Assembly: GCF_016615955.1 (NCBI RefSeq)
Contig: NZ_CP067113.1
Location: 2,666,001 to 2,730,000, forward strand
Source: Luteimonas sp. MC1750
GTDB lineage: Bacteria; Pseudomonadota; Gammaproteobacteria; Xanthomonadales; Xanthomonadaceae
Reading direction: 5' to 3'
DNA length: 64,000 bases
A program made the position numbers and the translations under genes. Under the pieces are notes generated by a model. The model had not been told where the DNA came from, searched no databases, and was given only the letters and a program-made list of their open reading frames with translations. This document shows, piece by piece, positions 45,138-53,919 of this stretch (positions are counted from its first letter, which is position 1; each line of letters begins with the position of its first letter).

Positions 45138-45812
45138 TCAGTCGCGATGGCGCCGCAGCGCCACCGCGAAGGCCTCGCCCATCATGCGCAGGAACAGCGT
45201 GCCCATGCCGGGGTAGAAGCGGTTCGGATCGCGGCTGCCGACGGCCACCAGGCCGATGCCGGCGACCGGCAGCAGGGCGGTCGAGGCCACCTCGTCGATG
45301 CGCGCGGCGTACAGCAGCGCCTGCTTGTCGGGATGCAGGCGGCCACACAGCGGCTCGCCCTCGCGGATACAGTCGGCGAACGGCTGCAGGCGGCGTTCGT
45401 CGCGGTCGATGACCTGCAGCCAGTCCTCTTCGGCCAGTCCGGGCAGGGCTTCGAACAGCACCACGCGCACCAGGTCGCCGCTGAAATCCTCGGCAAGCGT
45501 CGCGACCATCGCGCGCACCACGCCGGCGGCGCTGCCGGGGCGCATCAGCGCCAGTGTCAGCTGGTGCGTGCGCACGGCCAGGCGCTCGTTTTCCTGCGAT
45601 ACCGCGTACAGGTCCTGCAGCCGGCGCGACAGCTCGCGGTTCTTGTCGCGCAGCACTTCCAGCTGGTAGCTGGCGAGCGATGCCGCCGGGCCATCCTCGC
45701 GCGGGACCACCATGCTGATCGCGAGGTCCGGGAACTGTTTCAGGAAGTCCGGGTGGCGGCGCAGCCAGGCCGCGACCTCGTGGGCGCCGAGCTTCTCGAC
45801 GGTGTCGGTCAT
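45138..45812 (-). CDS. DUF484 (YigA-like, GAF-fold) protein
   Basis: A 224-residue cytosolic protein with the DUF484 marks: [27 protein letters not shown], a coiled-coil [34 protein letters not shown], and a GAF-like C-terminal half with [37 protein letters not shown]. The function is unknown; its fixed position between dapF and xerC suggests a cell-cycle or envelope link. It overlaps the dapF stop by 4 bases. Confidence 0.92.
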   Translation of the reverse strand: MTDTVEKLGAHEVAAWLRRHPDFLKQFPDLAISMVVPREDGPAASLASYQLEVLRDKNRELSRRLQDLYAVSQENERLAVRTHQLTLALMRPGSAAGVVRAMVATLAEDFSGDLVRVVLFEALPGLAEEDWLQVIDRDERRLQPFADCIREGEPLCGRLHPDKQALLYAARIDEVASTALLPVAGIGLVAVGSRDPNRFYPGMGTLFLRMMGEAFAVALRRHRD

Positions 45813-46681
45813 GCGATGAATTCCCCTTCGTAGACGAAGGCCGCCGGGCCTGCCATGTGCAGGACGCCGTCGGCCGTTTGATGGATGCGGAGCGTGCCGC
45901 CCGGTAGCGCCACCTCGACGCCGGCCGCGGCGTCCACGCGGCCGCGCCGCGCGAGCACCGCCACCGCCGCGCAGGCACCGCTGCCGCAGGCGAGCGTTTC
46001 GCCGACGCCGCGCTCGTGCACGCGCAGGCGGATGCGGCGGCGGTCGAGCACCTGGGCGACGCCGACGTTGCACTGCTGCGGGAACGCGGCGTGGCGCTGC
46101 AGCGCGGGGCCGAGCGTGGCCAGCGGCGCGGCGTCGATGTCGTCGACCTCGATGACGGCGTGCGGATTGCCCATCGAGACCGCGCCGAGCGACACGGCAT
46201 GGCCCCCGACGTCGAAGGCGTAGGCATCGGCCTGGGCGTCGACGCCGGCCAGCGGGATGTCCGCCGGCGCGAAGGCCGGCACGCCCATCGCGACCTCGAA
46301 GCGGCCGTCGCCCAGCGCGCGCACGCGGTGGCTGGCACCCGGGCTGTCGAGGACGAACGCGCCGCTGGCGGCGCCGTCGCGCACCAGCCAGGCGGCCACG
46401 CAGCGCGCGCCGTTGCCGCACTGCCGCGACGGCGAGCCGTCGGCGTTCCAGATGCCATAGGCGGCGACGGCGCCTGCACTGCGCGCGCGCGAGATGGTCA
46501 GGATCTGGTCGCAGCCGACGCCGAGGTGGCGGTCGGCCAGGTGGCGGCACAGCGCGGGATCGGGCGGCGGCGTGCCGTCGCGCAGGTCGAGCACCACGAA
46601 GTCGTTGCCGGCGCCGTGCATCTTGCTGAAGCGCAGCCCGGCCGGGGCGGCCGCGGGATCCACCGGATCAGGCGCCGCCAT
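45809..46681 (-). CDS. dapF: Diaminopimelate epimerase
   Basis: A 290-residue cofactor-independent racemase that converts LL- to meso-diaminopimelate for lysine and peptidoglycan. The two catalytic cysteines are C88 ([10 protein letters not shown]) and C232 ([12 protein letters not shown]), with KMHGAGNDF at the start and [13 protein letters not shown] in the middle. The ATG at 46681 lies inside the last codons of the upstream lipoprotein gene (14-base overlap). A reading further upstream would run through that gene's Asp-repeat DNA in another frame and is not credible. Confidence 0.96.
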   Translation of the reverse strand: MAAPDPVDPAAAPAGLRFSKMHGAGNDFVVLDLRDGTPPPDPALCRHLADRHLGVGCDQILTISRARSAGAVAAYGIWNADGSPSRQCGNGARCVAAWLVRDGAASGAFVLDSPGASHRVRALGDGRFEVAMGVPAFAPADIPLAGVDAQADAYAFDVGGHAVSLGAVSMGNPHAVIEVDDIDAAPLATLGPALQRHAAFPQQCNVGVAQVLDRRRIRLRVHERGVGETLACGSGACAAVAVLARRGRVDAAAGVEVALPGGTLRIHQTADGVLHMAGPAAFVYEGEFIA

Positions 46682-46991
46682 CACCGTCGGCAGCGGGCGT
46701 CGGGTCATCGGCGTCGGCGTCGACGTCGGAGTCGGCGTCCGTATCCGTATCCGCGTCGGTGTCGGTGTCGATGTCCAGGGCGTCCCGGTCGCCGGCGTCC
46801 GCGTCCGTATCCGCATCGGAATCCGCGTCAGCGTCACTGTCCGCGTCGACGTCGGCGTCATCCGCCTCTTCCTCCGGCCAATCACCTTCCTCGGGCGGCG
46901 GCGGCTGCACCAGCGGGCCCTTGTTGCCGCAGCCCGCGAGGGCGAGCGCGATGGACAGCAGGACGACGGGCAGGACGGGACGGATGTTCAT
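46668..46991 (-). CDS. lptM: LptM-like small lipoprotein with an Asp-rich repeat tail
   Basis: A 107-residue lipoprotein. The N-terminus (residues 1-35: signal, [21 protein letters not shown]21) is the LptM/YifL signature, and the position directly before dapF is the conserved one. LptM binds the LptD/E LPS translocon and assists its oxidative maturation in E. coli. The rest is unusual: residues 44-96 contain 27 Asp in alternating D-A, D-S, D-T dipeptides (for example [18 protein letters not shown]), where enteric homologues are short. The tail is highly acidic and could bind divalent cations. Confidence 0.82.
   Translation of the reverse strand: MNIRPVLPVVLLSIALALAGCGNKGPLVQPPPPEEGDWPEEEADDADVDADSDADADSDADTDADAGDRDALDIDTDTDADTDTDADSDVDADADDPTPAADGDGGA
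46704..46862 (-). repeat. Degenerate hexamer repeat encoding (Asp-X)n
   Basis: A tract of GTCGGC/GTATCC/GTCCGC-type hexamers on the plus strand encodes Asp-X dipeptides in the LptM-like protein. Codons vary (GAC and GAT; Ala, Ser and Thr partners), so the tract is not a perfect microsatellite. It may nonetheless expand or contract in steps of 6 without breaking the frame. Confidence 0.8.
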
Positions 46992-47000
46992 GGCCGCAGT

Positions 47001-47426
47001 CTAGCGCGGCGGCGGTTCCGGCCGCATCCACAGCCACGTGCAGACCACCGCCATGCAGGCGATCGGCAGCGCCACCGCCCACCAGCGCGCATACCCCGTG
47101 GCCCAGGCGACCCCCAGCAGGAGCGCGGCGGACGCCGCCATCGCGCCGGTGGCCAGCCATTTCGAGCGGCGCGCCAGCGCCCCGTGCCGCTGCCAGTCGA
47201 CGATCACCGGCCCGAAGCGCGGGTGCGCCAGCAGCCAGCGGTGCAGGCGCGCCGAACCCTGCGCGGCGGCCCAGGCCGAGAGCAGGATGAACGGCACCGT
47301 GGGCAGCCCGGGCAGCACGATGCCGAGCAGCCCGAGACCGAGCGCGGCGTAGGCCAGCAGCCACCAGGCCCAGCGGAAGCGCGTGCGGCGCCCGCCGGGG
47401 GGGGTGTGCTGGGGCCGCGGGCTCAC
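47001..47426 (-). CDS. YbaN-like DUF454 inner-membrane protein
   Basis: A 141-residue protein with three or four hydrophobic segments and the DUF454 marks LGLLGIVLPGLPTVPFILLSAWAAAQGSARLHRWLLAHPRFGPVIVDWQRHGAL. The function is unknown. It starts with a GTG that overlaps the stop of the oligopeptidase gene (GTGA), so it is coupled to it. It ends 9 bases before the start of the lptM-like gene on the same strand, and may therefore supply that cluster's transcript. Confidence 0.88.
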   Translation of the reverse strand: MSPRPQHTPPGGRRTRFRWAWWLLAYAALGLGLLGIVLPGLPTVPFILLSAWAAAQGSARLHRWLLAHPRFGPVIVDWQRHGALARRSKWLATGAMAASAALLLGVAWATGYARWWAVALPIACMAVVCTWLWMRPEPPPR

Positions 47427-49603
47427 TTCGCCGGCGCGTCTGCCGGGCCGACGGCCAGCTGGTCAAGCATGAAGGCGTACATCTCGGCCAGCTCGCGGTA
47501 GCGGCGGAACCGGCCGGACTTGCCGCCGTGCCCGGCATCCATGTTGGTCCGGAACAGGACCGGCGCGTCCGAGGTGTTCAGGTCGCGCAGGCGTGCCACG
47601 TACTTCGCCGGCTCCCAGTACTGCACCTGCGAATCCCACAGGCCGGTGCCGATGAACATCGCCGGGTAGGCCTTCGCCTCGAGGTTGTCATAGGGCGAAT
47701 AGGTGGCCATGTACGCGTAGTCGCCCGCGCGCTCCGGGTTGCCCCACTCGTCGTACTCGTTGGTGGTCAGCGGGATGCTGCGGTCGAGCATGGTGGTGAC
47801 CACGTCCACGAACGGAACCTGCGAAAGGATCAGCCGGTACTTCTCCGGCGCCATGTTCGAGATCGCGCCCATCAGCAGGCCGCCGGCGCTGCCGCCGTAG
47901 GCCGCCACCCGGTCTTCCGCCGCCCAGCCCCCGGCCACCAGATGGTCGGTGACGTCGATGAAGTCGGTGAAGGTGTTGACCTTGTTGCGCAGCTTGCCGT
48001 CGTCGTACCACTTGCGGCCCATTTCCATGCCGCCGCGGATATGCGCGATGGCATAGACCATGCCGCGGTCGAGCAGGCTGGTGGTGGTCAGGCTGTAGCC
48101 GGGATCCATCGACATGCCGTAGCTGCCGTAGGCGTACTGCAGCAGCGGCGCGGTGCCGTCCTTCTGGAAGCCCTTGCGGTAGACCAGCGAGACCGGGATG
48201 CGGGTGCCATCGCGGGCGGTGGCCCAGGTGCGATCGGTGACGTACTTCGACGGGTCGTAGCCGATCACCGGCTGCTGCTTCAGCAGGCGGCGCTCGCCGG
48301 TGGCGACGTTGAGCTCGTAGGTGGTCGCCGGCGTGGTCATCGAGGTGTAGCCGTAGCGCAGCCACGGCGTGTCGGGCTCGGCGTTGATCGACAGGCCCAT
48401 GGAATAGGCGGGTTCGTCGGCGGCCACGTACTCCTCGCCGTCGGCCTTGAGCAGGCGGATGCGCTCGAGCGCGTTGGAACGCTCGGAAATGGCCGTAAAG
48501 CCCTCGAACAACTCGAAGCCTTCCAGCAGCACGTCGTCGCGATGGGCGATCCAGCTGGTCCATTCCGCGCGCGAGGTCGCGGCGGTGGGCGCGGTGACGA
48601 TGCGGTAGTTCGGGGCCTTGCCGCCGTCGGCGTCCGGCGCGTTGGTCAGGATCACCCAGCGGCCGTCGTAGTGGTCGGCCTCGTACTCGACGTCGCGCTC
48701 GCGCGGCGCCAGCACGGCGAACTCGCCCGGGGCGGCCGCCGGGGTGCAGCGCAGTTCGCTCGACACCGTGCTCTCCACGCCGATGCAGATGAAGCGGTCG
48801 TCGCGGGTGCGCGACAGGCCCATGTAGAAGCTGTCGTCGGTTTCCTCGTAGACCACCACGTCGTCGGCCACCGGCGTGCCCAGCACGTGCTTCCTGACGC
48901 GCACGGTCAACAGGGTCTCGGGATCGTTCTCGACGTAGAACAGGGTCCGGTTGTCGTCGGCCCAGACCATGTCCGCGGACACGCCGGGGATCGACTCGGG
49001 ATACACCTCGCCGGTCCCGAGGTTGCGGAAGCGGATCGTGTACTGGCGCCGCCCGATGCTGTCGTCGGCCCAGGCGAGGACGCGGTTGTCGGGGCTGGTC
49101 TCGTACACGCCGACCGAGAAGTACTCCTTGCCTTCGGCCATCGCGTTGACGTCGAGCAGCACCTCCTCGGCCGCGAAGTCGGCGGCTTCGTTGAGGCGCA
49201 TGATCTCCGCCGCGCCCAGGCCATCGGCGTCCTTCCGGCGCGCGTGCACCGGATAGTCCTTGCCGGTCTCGAAGCGCGAGTAGTACCACCAGCCGTTGTC
49301 GCGGAACGGCACGCTGGCGTCGTCCTGCTTGATGCGCGCGACGAACTCGTCGTACAGGGTGTCCTCGACGGGCTTCAGCGGCGCCATCACCGCATCGACG
49401 TAGGCGTTCTCCGCTTCGAGGTAGGCCAGCATCCCGGTGTCCTCGCGGGTGTCGTCGCGCAGCCAGTAGTACTCGTCCTGGCGCACCGCGCCGTGCGGCG
49501 CGCGAACCTCGTGCGCGCGCTTCTCGACGTCGGGTGGCGTGGGCGTGGCGGCGTGGCTGGTGGCGGTCATGAGCAGGAGGCTGGCGATGGCGAGGGTCTT
49601 CAT
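47423..49603 (-). CDS. Exported S9 prolyl-oligopeptidase family peptidase (oligopeptidase B-like)
   Basis: A 726-residue serine peptidase with a signal peptide (MKTLAIASLLLMTATSHAA). The seven-bladed propeller domain is followed by an alpha/beta hydrolase domain: PVSLVYRKGFQKDG, the nucleophile in GGSAGGLLMG, the acid near GLWDSQVQYWEPAKY and the histidine in DAGHGGKSGR. The region around the active site (EYDEWGNP, QVQYWEPAKYVA) is that of oligopeptidase B (PtrB), which cleaves after Arg/Lys in short peptides. PtrB is usually cytosolic; this one appears exported. A second S9 gene lies 59 bases upstream. Confidence 0.9.
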   Translation of the reverse strand: MKTLAIASLLLMTATSHAATPTPPDVEKRAHEVRAPHGAVRQDEYYWLRDDTREDTGMLAYLEAENAYVDAVMAPLKPVEDTLYDEFVARIKQDDASVPFRDNGWWYYSRFETGKDYPVHARRKDADGLGAAEIMRLNEAADFAAEEVLLDVNAMAEGKEYFSVGVYETSPDNRVLAWADDSIGRRQYTIRFRNLGTGEVYPESIPGVSADMVWADDNRTLFYVENDPETLLTVRVRKHVLGTPVADDVVVYEETDDSFYMGLSRTRDDRFICIGVESTVSSELRCTPAAAPGEFAVLAPRERDVEYEADHYDGRWVILTNAPDADGGKAPNYRIVTAPTAATSRAEWTSWIAHRDDVLLEGFELFEGFTAISERSNALERIRLLKADGEEYVAADEPAYSMGLSINAEPDTPWLRYGYTSMTTPATTYELNVATGERRLLKQQPVIGYDPSKYVTDRTWATARDGTRIPVSLVYRKGFQKDGTAPLLQYAYGSYGMSMDPGYSLTTTSLLDRGMVYAIAHIRGGMEMGRKWYDDGKLRNKVNTFTDFIDVTDHLVAGGWAAEDRVAAYGGSAGGLLMGAISNMAPEKYRLILSQVPFVDVVTTMLDRSIPLTTNEYDEWGNPERAGDYAYMATYSPYDNLEAKAYPAMFIGTGLWDSQVQYWEPAKYVARLRDLNTSDAPVLFRTNMDAGHGGKSGRFRRYRELAEMYAFMLDQLAVGPADAPAK

Positions 49604-49662
49604 GGATGGGGCTTCCGGGGTTGCAATGCAACGGGGCGCCCCTGGAGGCGCCCCGCGGGTCC

Positions 49663-51816
49663 TTACTCGGCGTCGCGTCCGCGGCCGAGCTGTTGCCAGA
49701 GGAAGGTCAGGTACAGCGCGTCCATGTGCGCCGCCTGGCGGTTGTTGGCCGCACCGCCGTGGCCACCCTCGATGTTCTCGTAATAGCGCACGTCCTTTCC
49801 GGCCGCCGACATCAGCGCGTGCATCTTGCGCGCGTGGCCGGGGTGGACGCGGTCGTCGCGGGTCGAGGTGAGGATCAGGGTCGGCGGATAGTCCTTCGCG
49901 GGGTCGAACAGGTGGTAGGGCGAGAACTTCTGGATGAAGGCCCACTCCTCCGGCTTGTCAGGGTTGCCGTATTCCGCCATCCACGACGCGCCGGCCAGCA
50001 GCTTGTGGTAGCGCTGCATGTCCAGCAGCGGCACCTGGATCACCACCGCGCCGAACAGCTCCGGGTACTGCACCAGCATGTTGCCGGTGAGCAGGCCACC
50101 GTTGCTGCCGCCGCGGATGCCGAGGTGCGCAGGCGAAGTGATCTTGCGCGCGATCAGGTCCTGCGCGACCGCGGCGAAGTCCTCGTAGGCCTTGTGGCGG
50201 TTGGCCTTGAGCGCGGCCTGGTGCCAGCGCGGGCCGTACTCGCCGCCGCCGCGGATGTTGGCGACGGCGTACACGCCGCCCCTGCTTCCATCAGGCCCGT
50301 TCAGCCAGCCCTTGCCGGTACCGCCGGAATAGCCCGGCACCATCGGGATCTCGAAGCCGCCGTAGCCGTACAGCAGGGTCGGGTTCTTCCCGTCGAGCGC
50401 CATGTCCTTCGGGCGCACCAGGAAGTACGGCACGCGGGTGCCATCCTTCGAGCTGACGAAGTGCTGCTCGACCGCGTGCTTCGAGGCGTCGAAGAACGCA
50501 GGCTGGGTCTTCAGCACCTCCGGCGCGGCCGCGCCTGGCGCGGCGCTGGCCAGCATCAGCGTGGTCGGGGTCAGATAGTCGGTGACGGTCATCCACAGCG
50601 CATCGGACTCGTCGCTGTCCACGGCGCTGGCGCTGACGGTGCCGAATTCGGGCACGCCCGCCAGCTCGCTGCGCGTCCAGCCGTCCGGACCCGGGGTGAG
50701 CACCGAGATGCGGTTCTTGACGTCGTCGAGCACGTTGATCACGAGGTGGTTCTTCGTGAACGAGCTGCCGGCCAGCGAGGTGGTGTCGCTGGGCTCGAAC
50801 AGCACCTCCAGCTCGCGCGTGCCGGCCATGAAGTCGTCGAACTTCGCCACCAGCAGCGAGCCGGCCTTGTAGGTCCGGCCGCCGACCTCCCAGGGCTCGC
50901 GCAGCTCGATGCCGAGCCACTCGCGCTGCACCGACTTCTGCGCGGAATTGGGGACGTCGACCCTGGTCAGCGAACCGTCCGCGTTGCGCAGGTACAGCTC
51001 GTCGTTGTAGAAGGCGATCGTGCGCATGACGAAGTCGCGCTCGTAGCCGGGCGTGTGGTCGTGGCCGGCCGCGATGTACATGTCATCGGCCTGGCCTTCG
51101 TACACCACCGCCGCCGACTCGATCGGCGTCCCGCGCTTCCACTCCTTGACGATGCGCGGGTAGCCCGAGCTGGTCATCGAGCCGTCGCCGAAGTCGGTAT
51201 AGGCGTAGACCGTGTCCTGGTCGACCCAGCCCAGTCCGCCCTTGGCCTCGGCGCGGAAGAAGCCGCCGTCGACCCACTGCTTCGTCGACAGGTCGAACTC
51301 GCGGGTGACGTCGGCGTCCGCGCCGCCGCGCGACAGCGCGACCAGGCAGCGCGTGTACGGTTCGGTGGAGAGCCGGGGGCGCAGGCAGTTGGCGCCGTGC
51401 CAGACCCAGTTCTCGCCCTCGGCCCTGTTGAGCGCGTCGAGGTCGAGCACGGTCTCCCACTTCGGCTGCGGCTTGCGGTATTCCTCGAGCGTGGTGCGGC
51501 GCCAGAGGCCGCGCTCGTGGTTCCGGTCCTTCCAGAAGTTGTAGTACCAGTCGCCCTGCTTGTAGACGCCGGGGATCTTGTCGTCGGAGTCGTAGATGGC
51601 CAGCAGGTCGGCCTCCAGCGCCTTGAAGCCGGGGGTGTCGGCCAGCTCGGCCTCGGCCTTCGCGTTCTGCTCGCGGACCCAGGCGAGCTGCTTTTCGCCC
51701 TCCACGTCCTCGAGCCACTGGTGGGGATCGGTCACGGCGGCGCCCTCCTGGGCGTTCACGCCGAAGGCGGCGACGGCAAGCGCTGCGAACAGGCAGGCAT
51801 GGGGCAACGTGGGCAT
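49663..51816 (-). CDS. Exported prolyl oligopeptidase (S9A)
   Basis: A 717-residue peptidase with a signal peptide ([16 protein letters not shown]). The N-terminal DPHQWLEDVEGEKQLAWVREQN and the catalytic blocks GGGEYGPRWHQAALKANRHKAYEDFAAVAQDL, GGSNGGLLTGNML (nucleophile Ser), STRDDRVHPGHARKM (acid) and ENIEGGHGG (His) fit prolyl oligopeptidases that cleave after Pro in short peptides. With the following gene it makes a tandem pair of related exported peptidases of different specificity. I chose the ATG at 51816; the upstream MLALPAHPTRRS stretch is unlikely. Confidence 0.92.
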   Translation of the reverse strand: MPTLPHACLFAALAVAAFGVNAQEGAAVTDPHQWLEDVEGEKQLAWVREQNAKAEAELADTPGFKALEADLLAIYDSDDKIPGVYKQGDWYYNFWKDRNHERGLWRRTTLEEYRKPQPKWETVLDLDALNRAEGENWVWHGANCLRPRLSTEPYTRCLVALSRGGADADVTREFDLSTKQWVDGGFFRAEAKGGLGWVDQDTVYAYTDFGDGSMTSSGYPRIVKEWKRGTPIESAAVVYEGQADDMYIAAGHDHTPGYERDFVMRTIAFYNDELYLRNADGSLTRVDVPNSAQKSVQREWLGIELREPWEVGGRTYKAGSLLVAKFDDFMAGTRELEVLFEPSDTTSLAGSSFTKNHLVINVLDDVKNRISVLTPGPDGWTRSELAGVPEFGTVSASAVDSDESDALWMTVTDYLTPTTLMLASAAPGAAAPEVLKTQPAFFDASKHAVEQHFVSSKDGTRVPYFLVRPKDMALDGKNPTLLYGYGGFEIPMVPGYSGGTGKGWLNGPDGSRGGVYAVANIRGGGEYGPRWHQAALKANRHKAYEDFAAVAQDLIARKITSPAHLGIRGGSNGGLLTGNMLVQYPELFGAVVIQVPLLDMQRYHKLLAGASWMAEYGNPDKPEEWAFIQKFSPYHLFDPAKDYPPTLILTSTRDDRVHPGHARKMHALMSAAGKDVRYYENIEGGHGGAANNRQAAHMDALYLTFLWQQLGRGRDAE

Positions 51817-51909
51817 CGCGGCATGGCTCCGGCGGGTCGGATGGGCCGGCAACGCTAGCACAGCACCCGGCCCGGCCCGCGGGCCGAAGGTCGTGTCCGG
51901 AACCCGCGC

Positions 51910-52167
51910 TCAGCCGGTCGCGCGGCGCCGGGTCGCGGCCAGCGCGAGCCCCGCGGTGGCCGGCAGGCCCGCGAGCCACAGCGGCAGCAGGCCGAAGGTG
52001 GCGCTGGCCGAGCGCGCGTCCGGCAGCGAGAGCATCGCGACCACCGCCAGGAAGGCCAGCGCGAGGACCACGCGCCCGGCCCAGTCGGGTGCGGCATTGG
52101 CGCCGGCGTGCGCCGGCGGGAACACGGCGGGAAACCGCCGGGACACGGCGTAGCTGCGTACTGTCAT
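51910..52167 (-). CDS. Small two-helix membrane protein of unknown function
   Basis: An 85-residue protein with two predicted membrane helices (GRVVLALAFLAVVAMLSL and FGLLPLWLAGLPATAGLALAA) and a basic tail RRRATG. A strong TGGAGG ribosome-binding site lies just before the ATG at 52167, which supports a real gene despite its size. It is divergent from the lipocalin gene. No domain recognised. Confidence 0.6.
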   Translation of the reverse strand: MTVRSYAVSRRFPAVFPPAHAGANAAPDWAGRVVLALAFLAVVAMLSLPDARSASATFGLLPLWLAGLPATAGLALAATRRRATG

Positions 52168-52284
52168 GATGGGCCTCCAGAATGTCGGCTCAGCCTGCGG
52201 ATGCCCCATCTCACGGACTGCGATCGTGTTGACGCCCCCTTCGCCGTGCCGCAGGCAGGCTGCCGCGGCGCCCCGAACCCGCCC

Positions 52285-52923
52285 ATGACCCGACCCTTCC
52301 GAGCCCTCGCCCGCCCCGACATCCTGCGCACGCTGTGCCTGCTGGCCGGGTGCCTGCTGCTTGCCGGCTGCTCGATGTTCGGCGGCCCCCGCGAGGGGCG
52401 CGCCGAGGACGCCGGCGACAGCGGGCAGCACGTGGCCATGCTTCCGATCGACACGCTGATGGGTGACTGGCACGTGGCCGCGCACGTGCCCTGGTTCGGC
52501 GAGCGCGGCCGGGTGGCCTCGCGCATCCGCTTCAGGGCCGACGGCGAGTCGAAGGTCGAAGTGCTCCGCAGCTGGCGCGACGGGTTTTCCGAAGCGCTGG
52601 AATCCGACGCCAGCGTCGCGCGGCGTGGCGGCCCGGGTGGCCGCGTCTGGAAGCTGCGCGCCTGGCGCGTGCTGCCGACGACGCTGCGGGTGCTGGAGGC
52701 GGCCGACGACGGCAGCTGGCTGCTGCTCGATGCCGAGGACCGCGACCACGCCTGGATCCTGACCCGTGCGCAGGTGGTGGCCGACGAGGCCTACCTCGAA
52801 CTGGAACGCCGCATGCGCGGCCATGGCGTCAACACCGACCGGCTGCGCCGCGTGCCGCAGGTCCCGGAGCAGGAAGGACGGCTGGGCTTCGAACCGGCCG
52901 CCGTGCCTTCGTCCGGGCGCTGA
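52285..52923 (+). CDS. Blc-like lipocalin lipoprotein
   Basis: A 212-residue outer-membrane lipoprotein candidate: lipobox LLAGC (about residue 29), then a lipocalin barrel. The first lipocalin motif is PIDTLMGDWHVAAHVPWFGE (G-x-W). The end (AWILTRAQVVADEAYLELERRMRGHGVNTDRLRRVPQ) is very close in pattern to the C-terminus of Blc, with the conserved R and helix. Bacterial lipocalins bind lysophospholipids or fatty acids and take part in membrane maintenance. The interval 52168-52284 probably holds promoters for both divergent genes, but I see no clear boxes. Confidence 0.78.
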   Translation: MTRPFRALARPDILRTLCLLAGCLLLAGCSMFGGPREGRAEDAGDSGQHVAMLPIDTLMGDWHVAAHVPWFGERGRVASRIRFRADGESKVEVLRSWRDGFSEALESDASVARRGGPGGRVWKLRAWRVLPTTLRVLEAADDGSWLLLDAEDRDHAWILTRAQVVADEAYLELERRMRGHGVNTDRLRRVPQVPEQEGRLGFEPAAVPSSGR

Positions 52924-52938
52924 AGCCGCCGCGCCGCC

Positions 52939-53907
52939 TCAGCGCTCGTAGTTCGACATCGCCAGCGACAGCAGGGCGCGCGCCTGCTCGCGCAGAGACT
53001 GGGGCTCGGTGATTTCGGCGTCGCTGCCGTAGTGCAGCACGTCCATCAGCAGCTCGCGCGGTGCGCTGTAGGGCACCTTGAGTTCGTAGCGCCCGTCGGG
53101 CAGGTAGCGGCCCTGCTGCTGCGAATGCCAGTGCTCGTCGGCGACCCAGCGCGCGGCCTTGGCACTGAACAGGATCGTCGCCACGCCCTTGGGTGCGCCG
53201 GAGAAGATCCCGTAGCCGCCGCCGAGATGGCGGTCGAGTTCGGACTCGTCGACGTCGATCGCAGGCTGGTCGAGCCCGCGCGCCTGCGCGATGCGGTCGA
53301 CCGAGAAGCTGCGCAGGCCCTCGCGCTCGTGGTCCCAGGCATCGAGGTACCAGTTGTCGCGGTAGTGGGTGATGCGCTGCGGCGACACCGTGCGCCGGGT
53401 CTTCTCGTCGGTGGAGCGCGCGCGGTAGTCGAAGGCCAGGCGCTTGCGTCCCAGCACCGCCGAACACACGCTGCGGAACACGTGCTCGTCCAGGTGGCGG
53501 GTCCGGTGCGGGATCACCCGCACGCGCTCGACCGGCCATTCCTTGCCGCTGGCGTGCTCGCTGAGCAGCTTCTCGATCCGCGACTGCAGCGGCGCCAGCG
53601 CCGAGGACAGCACGCCGCCGCCGCTGCGCGACAGCAGCTGCTGCGCGGCCAGCAGCGCGTGCAGCTCCTCCGAACTCAGCCACAGTCCGGGAAGCTCGAA
53701 GCGGCCACTGTCCTCGCTGTCGTAGCGGATGCCGGACTCGCCGTCGCCGATGATCGGTGCCATCAGCCCGTCGCGGAGGAAGGCGACGTCGCGATAGACC
53801 GTGGCGCGCGAACAGCCGAGCTCGTCCTGCAGCCTCGCCACCGTGACCGGGTAGCGCGAGGAGCTGAGGATGCGGTGCAGCGAGAGGATGCGCTCGTATC
53901 GGTCCAT
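52939..53907 (-). CDS. WYL-domain transcriptional regulator (YafY-like)
   Basis: A 322-residue DNA-binding protein: an N-terminal HTH_11 winged helix (1-60, MDRYERILSLHRILSSSRYPVTVARLQDELGCSRATVYRDV), a central WYL domain (about 140-215, FDYRARSTDEKTRRTVSPQRITHYRDNWYLDAWDHEREGLRSFSVDRI) and a WCX C-terminal domain (LRELLMDVLHYGSDAEI region). WYL proteins sense ligands such as nucleotides. The ATG is preceded at 6 bases by CATAAT. It lies 7 bases after the FAD oxidoreductase gene on the same strand, but the -10 box suggests a transcript of its own. Confidence 0.9.
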   Translation of the reverse strand: MDRYERILSLHRILSSSRYPVTVARLQDELGCSRATVYRDVAFLRDGLMAPIIGDGESGIRYDSEDSGRFELPGLWLSSEELHALLAAQQLLSRSGGGVLSSALAPLQSRIEKLLSEHASGKEWPVERVRVIPHRTRHLDEHVFRSVCSAVLGRKRLAFDYRARSTDEKTRRTVSPQRITHYRDNWYLDAWDHEREGLRSFSVDRIAQARGLDQPAIDVDESELDRHLGGGYGIFSGAPKGVATILFSAKAARWVADEHWHSQQQGRYLPDGRYELKVPYSAPRELLMDVLHYGSDAEITEPQSLREQARALLSLAMSNYER

Positions 53908-53913
53908 GGCCGG

Positions 53914-53919
53914 ATTATG
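53914..53919 (-). promoter_or_regulatory. -10 hexamer placed for a leaderless WYL regulator mRNA
   Basis: CATAAT (5 of 6) with a 6-base gap to the ATG at 53907. The hexamer overlaps the stop codon of the upstream gene (TAA, complement of 53915-53917). Confidence 0.5.

Noticed and set aside
46682-46885. N-terminal extension of DapF rich in Thr/Pro/Arg
   Set aside because: It is the Asp-repeat DNA of the LptM-like gene read in another frame. DapF homology begins at 46681.
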